DNA of 6,133 bases, from the NCBI GenBank assembly GCA_964467585.1, contig CAYXRF010000021.1:1-6133 (forward strand), read 5' to 3'. The first letter of the stretch is position 1. Every line of letters begins with the position of its first letter. Source of the DNA: CALVLD01 sp964467585. Its GTDB lineage: Bacteria > Bacillota > Clostridia > Christensenellales > CAG-138. This document shows, piece by piece, positions 1 to 5,979 of the stretch. The notes beneath the pieces are model-generated. The model searched no databases and was not told the DNA's origin. It saw nothing but the letters and a program-made list of their open reading frames with translations. Both the position numbers and the translations under genes were made by a program.

Positions 1-135
1 CAAGCTGCGGAATTTATGCATCCCCCCACAGATTTTGCCGCGCTGCGCTTGCAAAATCAGCTCCCCCGCGGGGGGAGCCCTCCGCTTCCGCTCCGGGTTC
101 GCTTCGCTCACGCCGCCTACTAAGTTGGACGTTGG
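1..135. other. Non-coding intergenic sequence with GC-rich palindromes
   Basis: No convincing gene is visible. The stretch holds an 8-bp inverted repeat (GATTTTGC at 31-38 with GCAAAATC at 51-58) enclosing a CGCGCTGCGC-type loop. Next to it is a C-run/G-run palindrome (CTCCCCC at 61-67 with GGGGGAG at 71-77). Positions 79-117 are low-complexity CGCTTCGCTC-like sequence. This composition is typical of dispersed, non-coding intergenic repeat elements in clostridial genomes, but I cannot assign a named family. The end of a gene to the left may lie just outside the window. Confidence 0.5.
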
Positions 136-137
136 TT

Positions 138-185
138 AGCTCTATGCGCGTAAAAAAGACGCACATAGAGCTTTAGTTTGTTTTT
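138..185 (+). terminator. Probable intrinsic terminator of an upstream gene
   Basis: Positions 138-150 pair with 160-172 in a 13-bp stem with one C-A mismatch (147 with 163) around a 9-nt A-rich loop. The stem is followed by a T-rich tract at 173-185 (TTAGTTTGTTTTT). The T tract lies only on the plus-strand side, so it would end a transcript entering from the left. The T run is interrupted, so efficiency is uncertain. Confidence 0.5.
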
Positions 186-186
186 G

Positions 187-464
187 GTCGCCAACTAAGG
201 TTGCTGAGGAATGGCGGGTCGCCAACTAAGCCTGTTGCGCGTATGCCTGTCGCCAACTAAGGTTGTTGCGTGTGGGCAGGTCGCCAACTGAGGTTGTTTG
301 GTTTGAACGTGTCGCCAACTGAGGTTGTTTGGTTTGAACGTGTCGCCAACTGAGGTTGTTTTGTTTGGGCAGGTCGCCAACTAAGCATGTTGCGGATAAG
401 CGGTCGCCAACTAAGCCTGCTGCGCGTATGCCAGTCGCCAACTTATGCTGTTGCGTATTTGGCA
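187..464. repeat. 31-bp tandem repeat (minisatellite), nine units
   Basis: The core GTCGCCAACT(A/G)AG starts at 187, 218, 249, 280, 311, 342, 373, 403 and 434. The period is 31 bp except for one 30-bp unit (373 to 403). The last core ends in TAT instead of AAG or GAG. The 13-bp core is nearly invariant. The other 18 bp vary but fall into related types: units 4 and 5 are identical, units 2 and 8 share a GCGCGTATGCC-like tail, and units 3 and 6 share a GGGCAG end. The 31-bp period is not a multiple of three, so open frames across it cycle through LVGD, LSWR and QLAT and are not a real repeat protein. No function is known to me. A period close to three helical turns would put every core on the same face of the DNA, which suits a bound protein but does not prove one. 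Confidence 0.9.
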
Positions 465-465
465 A

Positions 466-609
466 AATTTTCTTCAGCGGCAGTTTGCGATTGTGCATGA
501 CCGTTTTGGGGTCAACATAACGGGTCCCCAACGTGGCAAGCTCTGCGGAAATGGCGAACGAGAACATTTTGCGGGCGCTTTTGCCGCTGAACAGCTTTCA
601 CTTGACCGT
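466..609 (-). pseudogene. Possible decayed HPr-like small gene
   Basis: Read on the minus strand, a good Shine-Dalgarno GGAGG (complement of about 615-619) is followed 5 nt later by ACG (607-609) where an ATG would be expected. The frame then runs V-K-stop (TGA at 598-600) and continues as KLFSGKSARKMFSFAIS and LGTRYVDPKTVM before running into the 31-bp repeat array. The GTRYVDPKTVM segment faintly resembles the GRYVVDAKSIM segment of small HPr-like proteins common in Clostridia, and the N-terminal VKTVK.KL is also similar in style. The lost start, the internal stop and the lost C-terminus would make it non-functional. The similarity is weak and judged by eye; it may be chance. Confidence 0.25.
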
Positions 610-610
610 C

Positions 611-639
611 TTTACCTCCGATAAAAAGCATGGTATAAT
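611..639 (+). promoter_or_regulatory. SigA-type promoter of the helicase operon
   Basis: The -35 box TTTACC (611-616) and a perfect -10 box TATAAT (634-639) are separated by 17 bp. Transcription would start near 646 and give a leader of about 30 nt before the ATG at 676. A second TATAAT lies at 650-655 but has no recognisable -35 box at the right distance. A TTGACC at 602-607 is 26 bp from the first -10 box, too far to be its partner. I see no obvious operator. Confidence 0.65.
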
Positions 640-675
640 CGGCATATCCTATAATGCTGATCAGAGGAGGCGCGT

Positions 676-3600
676 ATGCTTCGTGCCGGGCTATACGAAC
701 AGATCATCAGCACCGCGCTTGGCAAGGAGCTTGACGAGGCGGCGGACAGGCTCTGTCAAACTGTGCCGATTGATGCTGCGGAGGCGTCGCAAGCTCTGGC
801 AAGGTACCTTGCCGAGATTATTGCGCGTGGGCTTGACAACGTCAAGGACAACGGCGGAGACCTGCACACGCAGGTGAGCCTTGCCAACAAGATCGTTGCG
901 CTTATCCGCAGCGAGACTGCCGAATCGGATTTTGACGGGATGAGCGTTGACAGGCGTGCCGAGCAGCTGCTTGCGCTGTTTGAAAAGAAAAACAACGTGC
1001 TTGCCATCGACGAAAGGGCGCGGATTGTCCGCCCGGAGACGTCCATCGCGCAAAGCTCACTTTTCACAGGGGCGATCCATGAACCGCAGCTGTATAACGA
1101 GATGAAAAAGGAGATTGTCTCCTGCAACCGCATCGATATGCTGGTGAGCTTTATCAAGTGGAGCGGTCTGCGCCTTTTGATGGACGAATTGACGACATTT
1201 ACGCACAATGGAGGCGAGCTGCGCATAATCACAACCTCATACATGGGGGCAACGGACGTTAAGGCGATTGAGGAGCTGCGGCTGCTGCCGAACACACGCA
1301 TCAAGGTCAGCTATGACACAAAGCGTACCCGCCTGCACGCCAAGTCGTATGTTTTCTATCGCAATACCGGATTTACAACCGCATACATAGGCTCTTCCAA
1401 CCTTTCCAACGCTGCAATATCAAGCGGGCTTGAATGGAATGTCAAGGTGACAAAAAAGGATCTGCCCGAGACGATAGACAAGATTGCCGCCACATTTGAA
1501 AGCTATTGGAATTCAAAAGAATTTGAATATTACTCCGAGGGGCAGAAGGAGCGCCTTGCCCGCGCACTGAAGGCGGAGAAATACTTTGACGCCAACAATG
1601 CCGAGGTTTATACCACGGACGTCACACCCTATTCCTATCAACAGGAGATACTCGACAGGCTGCAAGCGGAGCGCGAGGTTCGCGGGTATTATCGCAACCT
1701 GATAGTCGCCGCAACGGGGACGGGCAAAACAGTGATTTCCGCGTTGGATTACAAGCGATTCCGCAGGCAGAACGCGGGCAAGCCCTGCCGTCTGCTGTTT
1801 GTTGCACATAGAGAAGAAATTCTTAAGCAAAGCCTCTATACCTTTCGCGCCGTTCTCAAGGACGCAAACTTTGGAGAGATGTTCGTCGGCGGTTACAGGC
1901 CGGATGGCGTCGACAATCTTTTTCTTTCAATACAGACATTCAATTCACAGGACTTTACCGATAAAACAACGTCGGACTTTTATGATTACATCGTTGTGGA
2001 TGAGTTTCACCATGCTGCAGCGCCCACATATCAAAGGCTGCTGGAGTATTACAAGCCATGCATTCTGCTTGGGCTCACCGCCACACCGGAGCGCATGGAC
2101 GGCAAAAGCGTTCTGCCCTATTTCAGCAACCGTATCGCTGCCGAAATTCGACTGCCTGAGGCAATCGACCGCAAGCTGCTCTGCCCTTTTCAGTATTTTG
2201 GCGTCACCGATACCGTTGACCTTGAAAGCCTGAAATGGCGTGCAGGCGGCTATGACAAAGCAGAGCTTTCCAACCTCTACACATTCAGCGGGCATATTGC
2301 CAACCGCCGTGCCAACGCTGTGGTGGCGCAGCTGCTCAAATACGTCACCGATATTGATGACGTTAAGGGCTTGGGCTTTTGCGTTTCGGTTGAACACGCT
2401 GAATTCATGTCGAAATATTTCAACGACAGAGGGATTCCTTCGATTTTTCTTGTCGGAGACAGTCCCGATGAGCAGCGCAAATCCGCTAAGCAGCGCCTGT
2501 CCGCGGGCGAAATACGCTTTATATTTGTTGTGGATATTTATAATGAAGGCGTTGATATTCCGGAGGTCAACACTGTGCTGTTCCTGCGCCCGACAGAGTC
2601 GCTGACCGTATTTTTGCAGCAGCTGGGGCGCGGTCTGCGCCTTGCGGAGGGCAAGGACTGTCTTACCGTGCTGGATTTTATCGGTCAGGCAAACAAACGC
2701 TACAACTTTGAAAGCAAATTTGCGGCGCTGCTGTCCAATACTGCCCGCAGCGTCAGCCGTGAAATTAGGGACGGCTTTGTCTCCGTGCCAAAGGGCTGCT
2801 ATATTCAGCTTGAAAAGAAGGCCGCAAAATATATTCTCGACAACATCAGTGCCTCATTCGGCAAAAGCGCAGGGCTTGTCTCACGCATTGACAGCTTTGA
2901 GGAGGACAGCGGCCTTGCGCTTACATTTGCCAATTTTCTTGATTATCACCATCTTTTCCCGCAGGAGGTCTATAAATTTTCATCCTTTTCACGCCTTTGT
3001 GCCCGTGCGGACAGACTTCCGGATTTTCAAGAGCCATTGGAACCAACAATTACTAAGGCGCTTGCACGGTTTGCAGAGGTCAATTCCCGCAGATGGATCA
3101 ATTTTTTGCTGCGAATGCTTACCGGAGAGTGCGCCGCCCGAACCGACGCCGAGCATCGTATGCTGCAAATGTTTCAGTTCACCATGTGGCAAAAGCCCTT
3201 TGAGGAATGCGGCTTTACCTGCATTGAGGACGGAATACGCGAAATACGGCAGAATCCCTTCATGTGCCGTGAGCTTGTAGAGCTGCTCACCTATAATTAT
3301 GAAAGGATTGATTTCATAGACGAGCCCGTGAATGTCGGCTTTGACTGCCCTCTTGACCTGCACTGCACATACACCCGCGACCAAATTTTGGCTGCATTCG
3401 ACTTTTTCAAGCCCTCCACCGTGCGTGAGGGTGTGAAGTATCTGTCGGAGAAGGACGCCGACCTGTTTTTCGTCACGCTGAACAAGTCCGACAAGGACTA
3501 TTCGCCGACAACGATGTACAACGACTATTCGATAAGCGAGACGCTTTTTCACTGGCAGAGTCAAAGCACCACGGCGGAGAATTCGCCCACCGGACAGCGA

Positions 3601-3816
3601 TATATACGGCGCAGGGGGAATGGCGGACGCGCACTGCTTTTCGTGCGGGAGTTCAAGACCGACCGCGTTGGCGGCGGCGCGGAGGCGTACACATATCTCG
3701 GCACGGCGGAATACGTCAGTCACGAGGGCTCACGGCCGATGAACATCGTGTGGCGGCTTGCCAAACCGATTCCTGCAAAATTTCTGAAAAAGACTAATAA
3801 ATTGGTGGTGGGATGA
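676..3816 (+). CDS. PLD-like / superfamily II DEAD-DEAH helicase with DUF3427 domain
   Basis: A 1046-residue cytoplasmic protein, predicted to be an ATP-driven nucleic-acid translocase carrying a phospholipase-D-type nuclease-like domain. Domains in order: a family-specific N-terminus (about 1-130, starting MLRAGLYEQI); a PLD-like domain (about 135-280) with H221-x-K223, GSSN at 239-242 and GLEWN at 251-255; and a helicase core (about 315-670). In the core I see a Q-motif-like YQQ (321-323), Walker A ATGTGKT (346-352), Walker B DEFH (442-445), motif III LTAT (467-470) and motif VI QQLGRGLR (648-655). The C-terminal DUF3427 region (about 760-1040) contains FHWQSQS and ends with YVSHEGSRPMNIVWRL. 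The length is normal for the family and the frame is intact. The start is set by GAGGAGG at 664-670, 5 nt before the ATG. The Asp of a canonical HxKx4D motif is absent (Y228 occupies its position), so nuclease activity is inferred, not certain. It leads an operon with the Nudix gene 1 bp downstream. Its biological role is unproven; repair, restriction or phage defence are all possible. Confidence 0.93.
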   Translation: MLRAGLYEQIISTALGKELDEAADRLCQTVPIDAAEASQALARYLAEIIARGLDNVKDNGGDLHTQVSLANKIVALIRSETAESDFDGMSVDRRAEQLLALFEKKNNVLAIDERARIVRPETSIAQSSLFTGAIHEPQLYNEMKKEIVSCNRIDMLVSFIKWSGLRLLMDELTTFTHNGGELRIITTSYMGATDVKAIEELRLLPNTRIKVSYDTKRTRLHAKSYVFYRNTGFTTAYIGSSNLSNAAISSGLEWNVKVTKKDLPETIDKIAATFESYWNSKEFEYYSEGQKERLARALKAEKYFDANNAEVYTTDVTPYSYQQEILDRLQAEREVRGYYRNLIVAATGTGKTVISALDYKRFRRQNAGKPCRLLFVAHREEILKQSLYTFRAVLKDANFGEMFVGGYRPDGVDNLFLSIQTFNSQDFTDKTTSDFYDYIVVDEFHHAAAPTYQRLLEYYKPCILLGLTATPERMDGKSVLPYFSNRIAAEIRLPEAIDRKLLCPFQYFGVTDTVDLESLKWRAGGYDKAELSNLYTFSGHIANRRANAVVAQLLKYVTDIDDVKGLGFCVSVEHAEFMSKYFNDRGIPSIFLVGDSPDEQRKSAKQRLSAGEIRFIFVVDIYNEGVDIPEVNTVLFLRPTESLTVFLQQLGRGLRLAEGKDCLTVLDFIGQANKRYNFESKFAALLSNTARSVSREIRDGFVSVPKGCYIQLEKKAAKYILDNISASFGKSAGLVSRIDSFEEDSGLALTFANFLDYHHLFPQEVYKFSSFSRLCARADRLPDFQEPLEPTITKALARFAEVNSRRWINFLLRMLTGECAARTDAEHRMLQMFQFTMWQKPFEECGFTCIEDGIREIRQNPFMCRELVELLTYNYERIDFIDEPVNVGFDCPLDLHCTYTRDQILAAFDFFKPSTVREGVKYLSEKDADLFFVTLNKSDKDYSPTTMYNDYSISETLFHWQSQSTTAENSPTGQRYIRRRGNGGRALLFVREFKTDRVGGGAEAYTYLGTAEYVSHEGSRPMNIVWRLAKPIPAKFLKKTNKLVVG

Positions 3817-3817
3817 T

Positions 3818-4438
3818 ATGACTGAAGTCGTTGCCGCTCTGATATGGGACGGGGATAAATTTATGATTTGCCAACGGCCCGCAAGCAAGGCGCGTGGGCT
3901 GCTTTGGGAGTTTGTCGGCGGCAAGGTGGAGCCGGGTGAAACAAAGCGGCAGGCGCTTGTGCGCGAATGTCGTGAGGAGCTTGAGATCACCGTCTCGGTG
4001 GGCAAAAAATTCATCGAGGTAACGCACGAATATCCTGACGTCAGCATCCGCCTGACGGTTTTCAGCTGCACGATTGCCGAGGGAACGCCAAAGCTGCTTG
4101 AACACAACGATTTGAAATGGATAACGCGGGATGAGATTCCGCAATATGAATTCTGCCCTGCCGATACTCAGATACTGAATCAAATTCGTGAGACTGAGGA
4201 GCCTTCGATAAAGCCGGGCGTCTACCGACATTTCAAGGGCAACGAGTACGAGGCAATCGGCATTGCAAAGCACTCCGAAACGCTTGAGAATATGGTTGTG
4301 TACCGTGCGCTGTACGGCGAACGCGGGCTGTGGGTGCGCCCTGCGTCCATGTGGCTGCAAACCGTGCGGACGTCCGAAGGAGAGGTCAAACGGTTTACCT
4401 ATGTTCGGGGCATAAATGACGATGAGGAGAACAGGTGA
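3818..4438 (+). CDS. Nudix (MutT-like) hydrolase fused to DUF1653 domain
   Basis: A 206-residue soluble protein. Residues 1-125 form a MutT-type Nudix domain. The Nudix box runs from G35 to I57 as G-x5-E41-x7-REC-REELEI, with the metal-binding glutamates E50, E53 and E54 present; the usual Gly near the end is E56, a tolerated change in the superfamily. The downstream W101 and PAD (114-116) match the MutT/8-oxo-dGTPase and CTP-pyrophosphohydrolase group. Such enzymes hydrolyse nucleoside diphosphates linked to another group, often damaged dNTPs, to a monophosphate; the substrate here cannot be read from sequence. Residues about 132-196 match DUF1653 (PGVYRHFKG, HSET, VVYRALYG, LWVRP), a small domain of unknown function. 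The ATG lies 1 bp after the helicase stop, with a G-rich ribosome site (GGTGGTGGG, about 3804-3812) inside the helicase end, so translation is probably coupled. An 8-oxo-dGTP or other nucleotide sanitiser acting with the helicase is plausible but inferred. Confidence 0.9.
   Translation: MTEVVAALIWDGDKFMICQRPASKARGLLWEFVGGKVEPGETKRQALVRECREELEITVSVGKKFIEVTHEYPDVSIRLTVFSCTIAEGTPKLLEHNDLKWITRDEIPQYEFCPADTQILNQIRETEEPSIKPGVYRHFKGNEYEAIGIAKHSETLENMVVYRALYGERGLWVRPASMWLQTVRTSEGEVKRFTYVRGINDDEENR
4424..4430 (+). promoter_or_regulatory. Ribosome binding site that fixes a GTG start
   Basis: GAGGAGA lies inside the end of the Nudix gene, 4 nt before GTG at 4435-4437. It supports the GTG as the true start of the small membrane protein gene: the next in-frame Met (residue 27) lies after the first membrane helix and has no comparable site. 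Confidence 0.7.
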
Positions 4439-4674
4439 AGAAAAAATTGCCATATATCACTGCGCTTATAGCGTGCGTGCTGTCTCTTGCCGTCGGCGCG
4501 TCGTTCCACGGGATGCGTCTCCGCCCCGAAAACACGTCGGAGTATCAGCTTGGCTGCACGATGGGTATCGTTATGGCAAGCATCGCAGGCGCTGCGCTGA
4601 TCGCTTTTATTATACTGCTTGTGCTTTACAAAAAATCCAATCACCAAAAAGAAGAAAAAAAGCAGAAGCGTTGA
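4435..4674 (+). CDS. Small two-helix membrane protein, function unknown
   Basis: A 79-residue protein that I do not recognise. After a short basic start (MKKK), residues about 6-24 (ITALIACVLSLAVGAS region) form one hydrophobic helix. A polar stretch (25-41) follows, and residues about 42-65 (IVMASIAGAALIAFIILLVLY) form a second helix. The tail (66-79) is Lys-rich, so by the positive-inside rule both ends should be cytoplasmic, with a short external loop. No lipobox is evident. The first helix could be read as a signal peptide, but a membrane anchor is more likely. The GTG start overlaps the Nudix stop by 4 bp (GTGA at 4435-4438), which implies coupled translation and a place in the same operon. 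A role linked to the helicase/Nudix pair, for example membrane tethering, is inferred only from position. It could equally be an unrelated hitchhiker. Confidence 0.7.
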   Translation: MKKKLPYITALIACVLSLAVGASFHGMRLRPENTSEYQLGCTMGIVMASIAGAALIAFIILLVLYKKSNHQKEEKKQKR

Positions 4675-4897
4675 TTGCTGTTCAGCCTTGACGCAGAGGC
4701 GGCACCCGCATTTGCGGCGCAGACTTGTGGCGCAGGCGGCGCATGGCACAGGTTATCACGGACGACATGGACGTCAAAATCTGTGAGCTGCACGATTTTG
4801 AAGGTAAATTCCCAAATCAAACGCGCACGGCGGCAAACCTGCAGCGTTTATTGTGAGAATCGGGAACAAAATATAATCTTCCGCCACAAAAATAATG
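4675..4897. other. Gene-poor spacer between the operon and the tRNA cluster
   Basis: I see no recognised gene and no intrinsic terminator with a T run for the upstream operon; the only notable fold is a 5-bp CCGCA/TGCGG hairpin near 4707-4716 without a T tract. A 37-codon open frame (4743-4856, MAQVITDDMDVKICELHDFE...) has a fairly protein-like composition. It lacks a clear ribosome site and matches no family I know, so I do not call it a gene. It could be a relic. Confidence 0.4.
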
Positions 4898-4926
4898 TTG
4901 ACACGGCTAAACCGCTTTGATATAAT
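4898..4926 (+). promoter_or_regulatory. Consensus SigA promoter of the tRNA operon
   Basis: A perfect TTGACA (4898-4903) and a perfect TATAAT (4921-4926) are separated by exactly 17 bp, and TG at 4918-4919 adds an extended -10 element. Transcription should start near 4933, about 28 nt before the first tRNA. This very strong architecture is typical of stable-RNA promoters. Confidence 0.95.
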
Positions 4927-4960
4927 AGTCAACTGTCGGCAGGCATATTTGGATCGGCGT

Positions 4961-5037
<77 letters not shown>

Positions 5038-5073
5038 AGCGTCCGTTTGACGGATACCTGCGCAGTGCGATAT

Positions 5074-5150
5074 GGTGGGTGTAGTTCAGTTGGTAGAGCG
5101 CCAGATTGTGGCTCTGGATGTCATGGGTTCAAGTCCCATCACTCACCCCA
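5074..5150 (+). tRNA. tRNA-His (anticodon GTG)
   Basis: The acceptor GTGGGTG (5075-5081) pairs with CACTCAC (5140-5146). The extra G at 5074 can pair with discriminator C at 5147, giving the G-1:C73 pair that marks tRNA-His. CCA is encoded at 5148-5150. The anticodon arm CCAGA/TCTGG holds GTG at 5108-5110, which reads CAC and CAT. A 51-nt spacer follows with no recognisable element. Confidence 0.97.
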
Positions 5151-5201
5151 CTTTTGTTTTCGTATGCGTTTCGGTGGTTCGGTCTTTTCAAGTGGGAGCA
5201 A

Positions 5202-5276
5202 TGGGGTGTCGCCAAGTGGTCAAGGCATGGGACTTTGACTCCCACACCGTAGGTTCAAATCCTGCCACCCCAGCCA
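5202..5276 (+). tRNA. tRNA-Gln (anticodon TTG)
   Basis: The acceptor TGGGGTG (5202-5208) pairs with CACCCCA (5266-5272), then G and an encoded CCA (5274-5276). The anticodon arm TGGGA/TCCCA holds TTG at 5235-5237, which reads CAA and, by wobble, CAG. The U1-A72 start is typical of bacterial tRNA-Gln. Only 5 nt separate it from the next tRNA. Confidence 0.97.
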
Positions 5277-5281
5277 GATTT

Positions 5282-5357
5282 GACCCGTTAGCTCAGTCGG
5301 TAGAGCACTTGACTTTTAATCAAGGTGTCCGGAGTTCGAATCTCCGACGGGTCACCA
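5282..5357 (+). tRNA. tRNA-Lys (anticodon TTT)
   Basis: The acceptor GACCCGT (5282-5288) pairs with ACGGGTC (5347-5353), then A and an encoded CCA (5355-5357). The anticodon arm CTTGA/TCAAG holds TTT at 5315-5317, which reads AAA and AAG. The 19-nt spacer after it contains a T7 run but no stem of its own, so it is not a terminator. Confidence 0.97.
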
Positions 5358-5376
5358 ATGCTCTATCTTTTTTTGA

Positions 5377-5461
5377 GCGGGCGTGGCGGAATTGGCAGAC
5401 GCGCCGGATTTAGGTTCCGGTGCCGAAGGGCGTATGAGTTCGAGTCTCATCGTCCGCACCA
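5377..5461 (+). tRNA. tRNA-Leu (anticodon TAG)
   Basis: An 85-nt class II tRNA with a long variable arm. The acceptor GCGGGCG (5377-5383) pairs with CGTCCGC (5451-5457, one G-T pair), then A and an encoded CCA (5459-5461). The anticodon arm CCGGA/TCCGG holds TAG at 5411-5413, which reads CTN codons, mainly CTA and CTG. A 22-nt spacer follows. Confidence 0.97.
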
Positions 5462-5483
5462 TCGTCAATTTGATAGAGTGTTC

Positions 5484-5559
5484 GCGGGAGTAGCTCATTT
5501 GGTAGAGCGCCGCCTTGCCAAGGCGGAGGTGGCGGGTTCGAGCCCCGTCTCCCGCTCCA
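5484..5559 (+). tRNA. tRNA-Gly (anticodon GCC)
   Basis: The acceptor GCGGGAG (5484-5490) pairs with CTCCCGC (5549-5555), then discriminator T and an encoded CCA (5557-5559). The anticodon arm CCGCC/GGCGG holds GCC at 5517-5519, which reads GGC and GGT. Its last six bases (5554-5559) are also the first bases of the 142-bp tandem repeat, and its TCCA end is the 5' base of an 18-bp hairpin that continues downstream. Confidence 0.97.
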
Positions 5560-5979
5560 TTCAATATAGGGGGCTTCGCCCCCTATATTGAATGGAATGA
5601 CAGAGGACGGGTATCTGCCCTGCCTAAAGCCCAAAGGGATTTAGGCAGAACATTTTTTGCGAAGCGCTGCGAAGCAAAAATTGTTACGTCTCACCGCTCC
5701 ATTCAATATAAAAGGCAAAGCCCCCTATATTGAATGGAATGACAGAGGACGGGTATCTGCCCTGCCTAAAGCCCAAAGGGATTTAGGCAGAACATTTTTT
5801 GCGAAGCGCTGCGAAGCAAAAATTGTTACGTCTCACCGCTCCATTCAATATAAAAGGCAAAGCCCCCTATATTGAATGGAATGACAGAGGACGGGTATCT
5901 GCCCTGCCTAAAGCCCAAAGGGATTTAGGCAGAACATTTTTTGCGAAGCGCTGCGAAGCAAAAATTGTTACGTCTCACA
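5554..5979 (+). repeat. Three 142-bp tandem repeats inside the tRNA operon
   Basis: Units run 5554-5695, 5696-5837 and 5838-5979. They are identical except for ten positions in unit 1 (5569-5578, GGGGGCTTCG) that read AAAGGCAAAG in units 2 and 3, and a diverged last base or two in unit 3. Each unit begins GCTCCATTCAATATA, where GCTCCA equals the tRNA-Gly 3' end. The unit ends CGTCTCACCG, so each junction reads CGTCTCACCGCTCCA, a near copy of the tRNA-Gly(GCC) terminus. Each unit also holds a hairpin CTGCCTAAA/TTTAGGCAG (5620-5628 with 5640-5648 in unit 1) and a TTTTTGC/GCAAAAA inverted repeat around GCGCTGCG. The 142-bp period is not a multiple of three, so the repeated 72-codon open frames are artefacts. 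It has the look of a dispersed intergenic element amplified in place; I know no function. Confidence 0.93.
5556..5596 (+). other. 18-bp hairpin joined to the tRNA-Gly CCA end
   Basis: Positions 5556-5573 pair perfectly with 5579-5596 around a 5-nt CTTCG loop. The outer three to four pairs use the discriminator and CCA of tRNA-Gly(GCC). No T run follows, so it is not a standard intrinsic terminator. In units 2 and 3 the same place keeps 13 outer pairs and a GGC/GCC inner stem but has an AAA-CCC mismatch block. Confidence 0.8.

Noticed and set aside
187..464. CRISPR array
   Set aside because: The conserved core is only 13 bp and the intervening 18 bp are related to one another, two being identical. 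CRISPR repeats are longer with unrelated spacers, and no cas genes are present.
195..567. Minus-strand open frames of 61 and 113 codons with LVGD/LSWR/QLAT repeats
   Set aside because: They arise from the three reading frames of the 31-bp DNA repeat, whose period is not a multiple of three, so no protein repeat is being conserved. Only the part before the array could be a gene relic.
602..607. TTGACC as the -35 box of the helicase promoter
   Set aside because: It is 26 bp from the TATAAT at 634; TTTACC at 611-616 has the normal 17-bp spacing.
2989..3723. 244-codon minus-strand open frame inside the helicase gene
   Set aside because: It is a shadow of the DUF3427 region, which has clear family motifs on the plus strand.
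4675..4920. 81-codon plus-strand open frame after the membrane protein gene
   Set aside because: It depends on a TTG start, has no ribosome site, and its end overlaps the consensus tRNA promoter.
4927..4960. T-box or other riboswitch before the tRNA genes
   Set aside because: The leader is only about 28 nt and lacks the specifier and antiterminator elements.
5209..5220. Link between the 31-bp repeat core and the tRNA-Gln D-arm
   Set aside because: Both contain TGTCGCCAA, but only 9 bases match and the rest differs; this is within chance and the tRNA sequence is explained by its own fold.
5358..5376. Terminator between tRNA-Lys and tRNA-Leu
   Set aside because: A run of seven Ts is present but no independent stem precedes it, and the cluster continues with four-base-close genes on both sides of this short spacer.
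5047..5591. Open frames across the tRNA genes
   Set aside because: They are translations of tRNA genes that fold as complete cloverleaves; no ribosome sites or family motifs are present.
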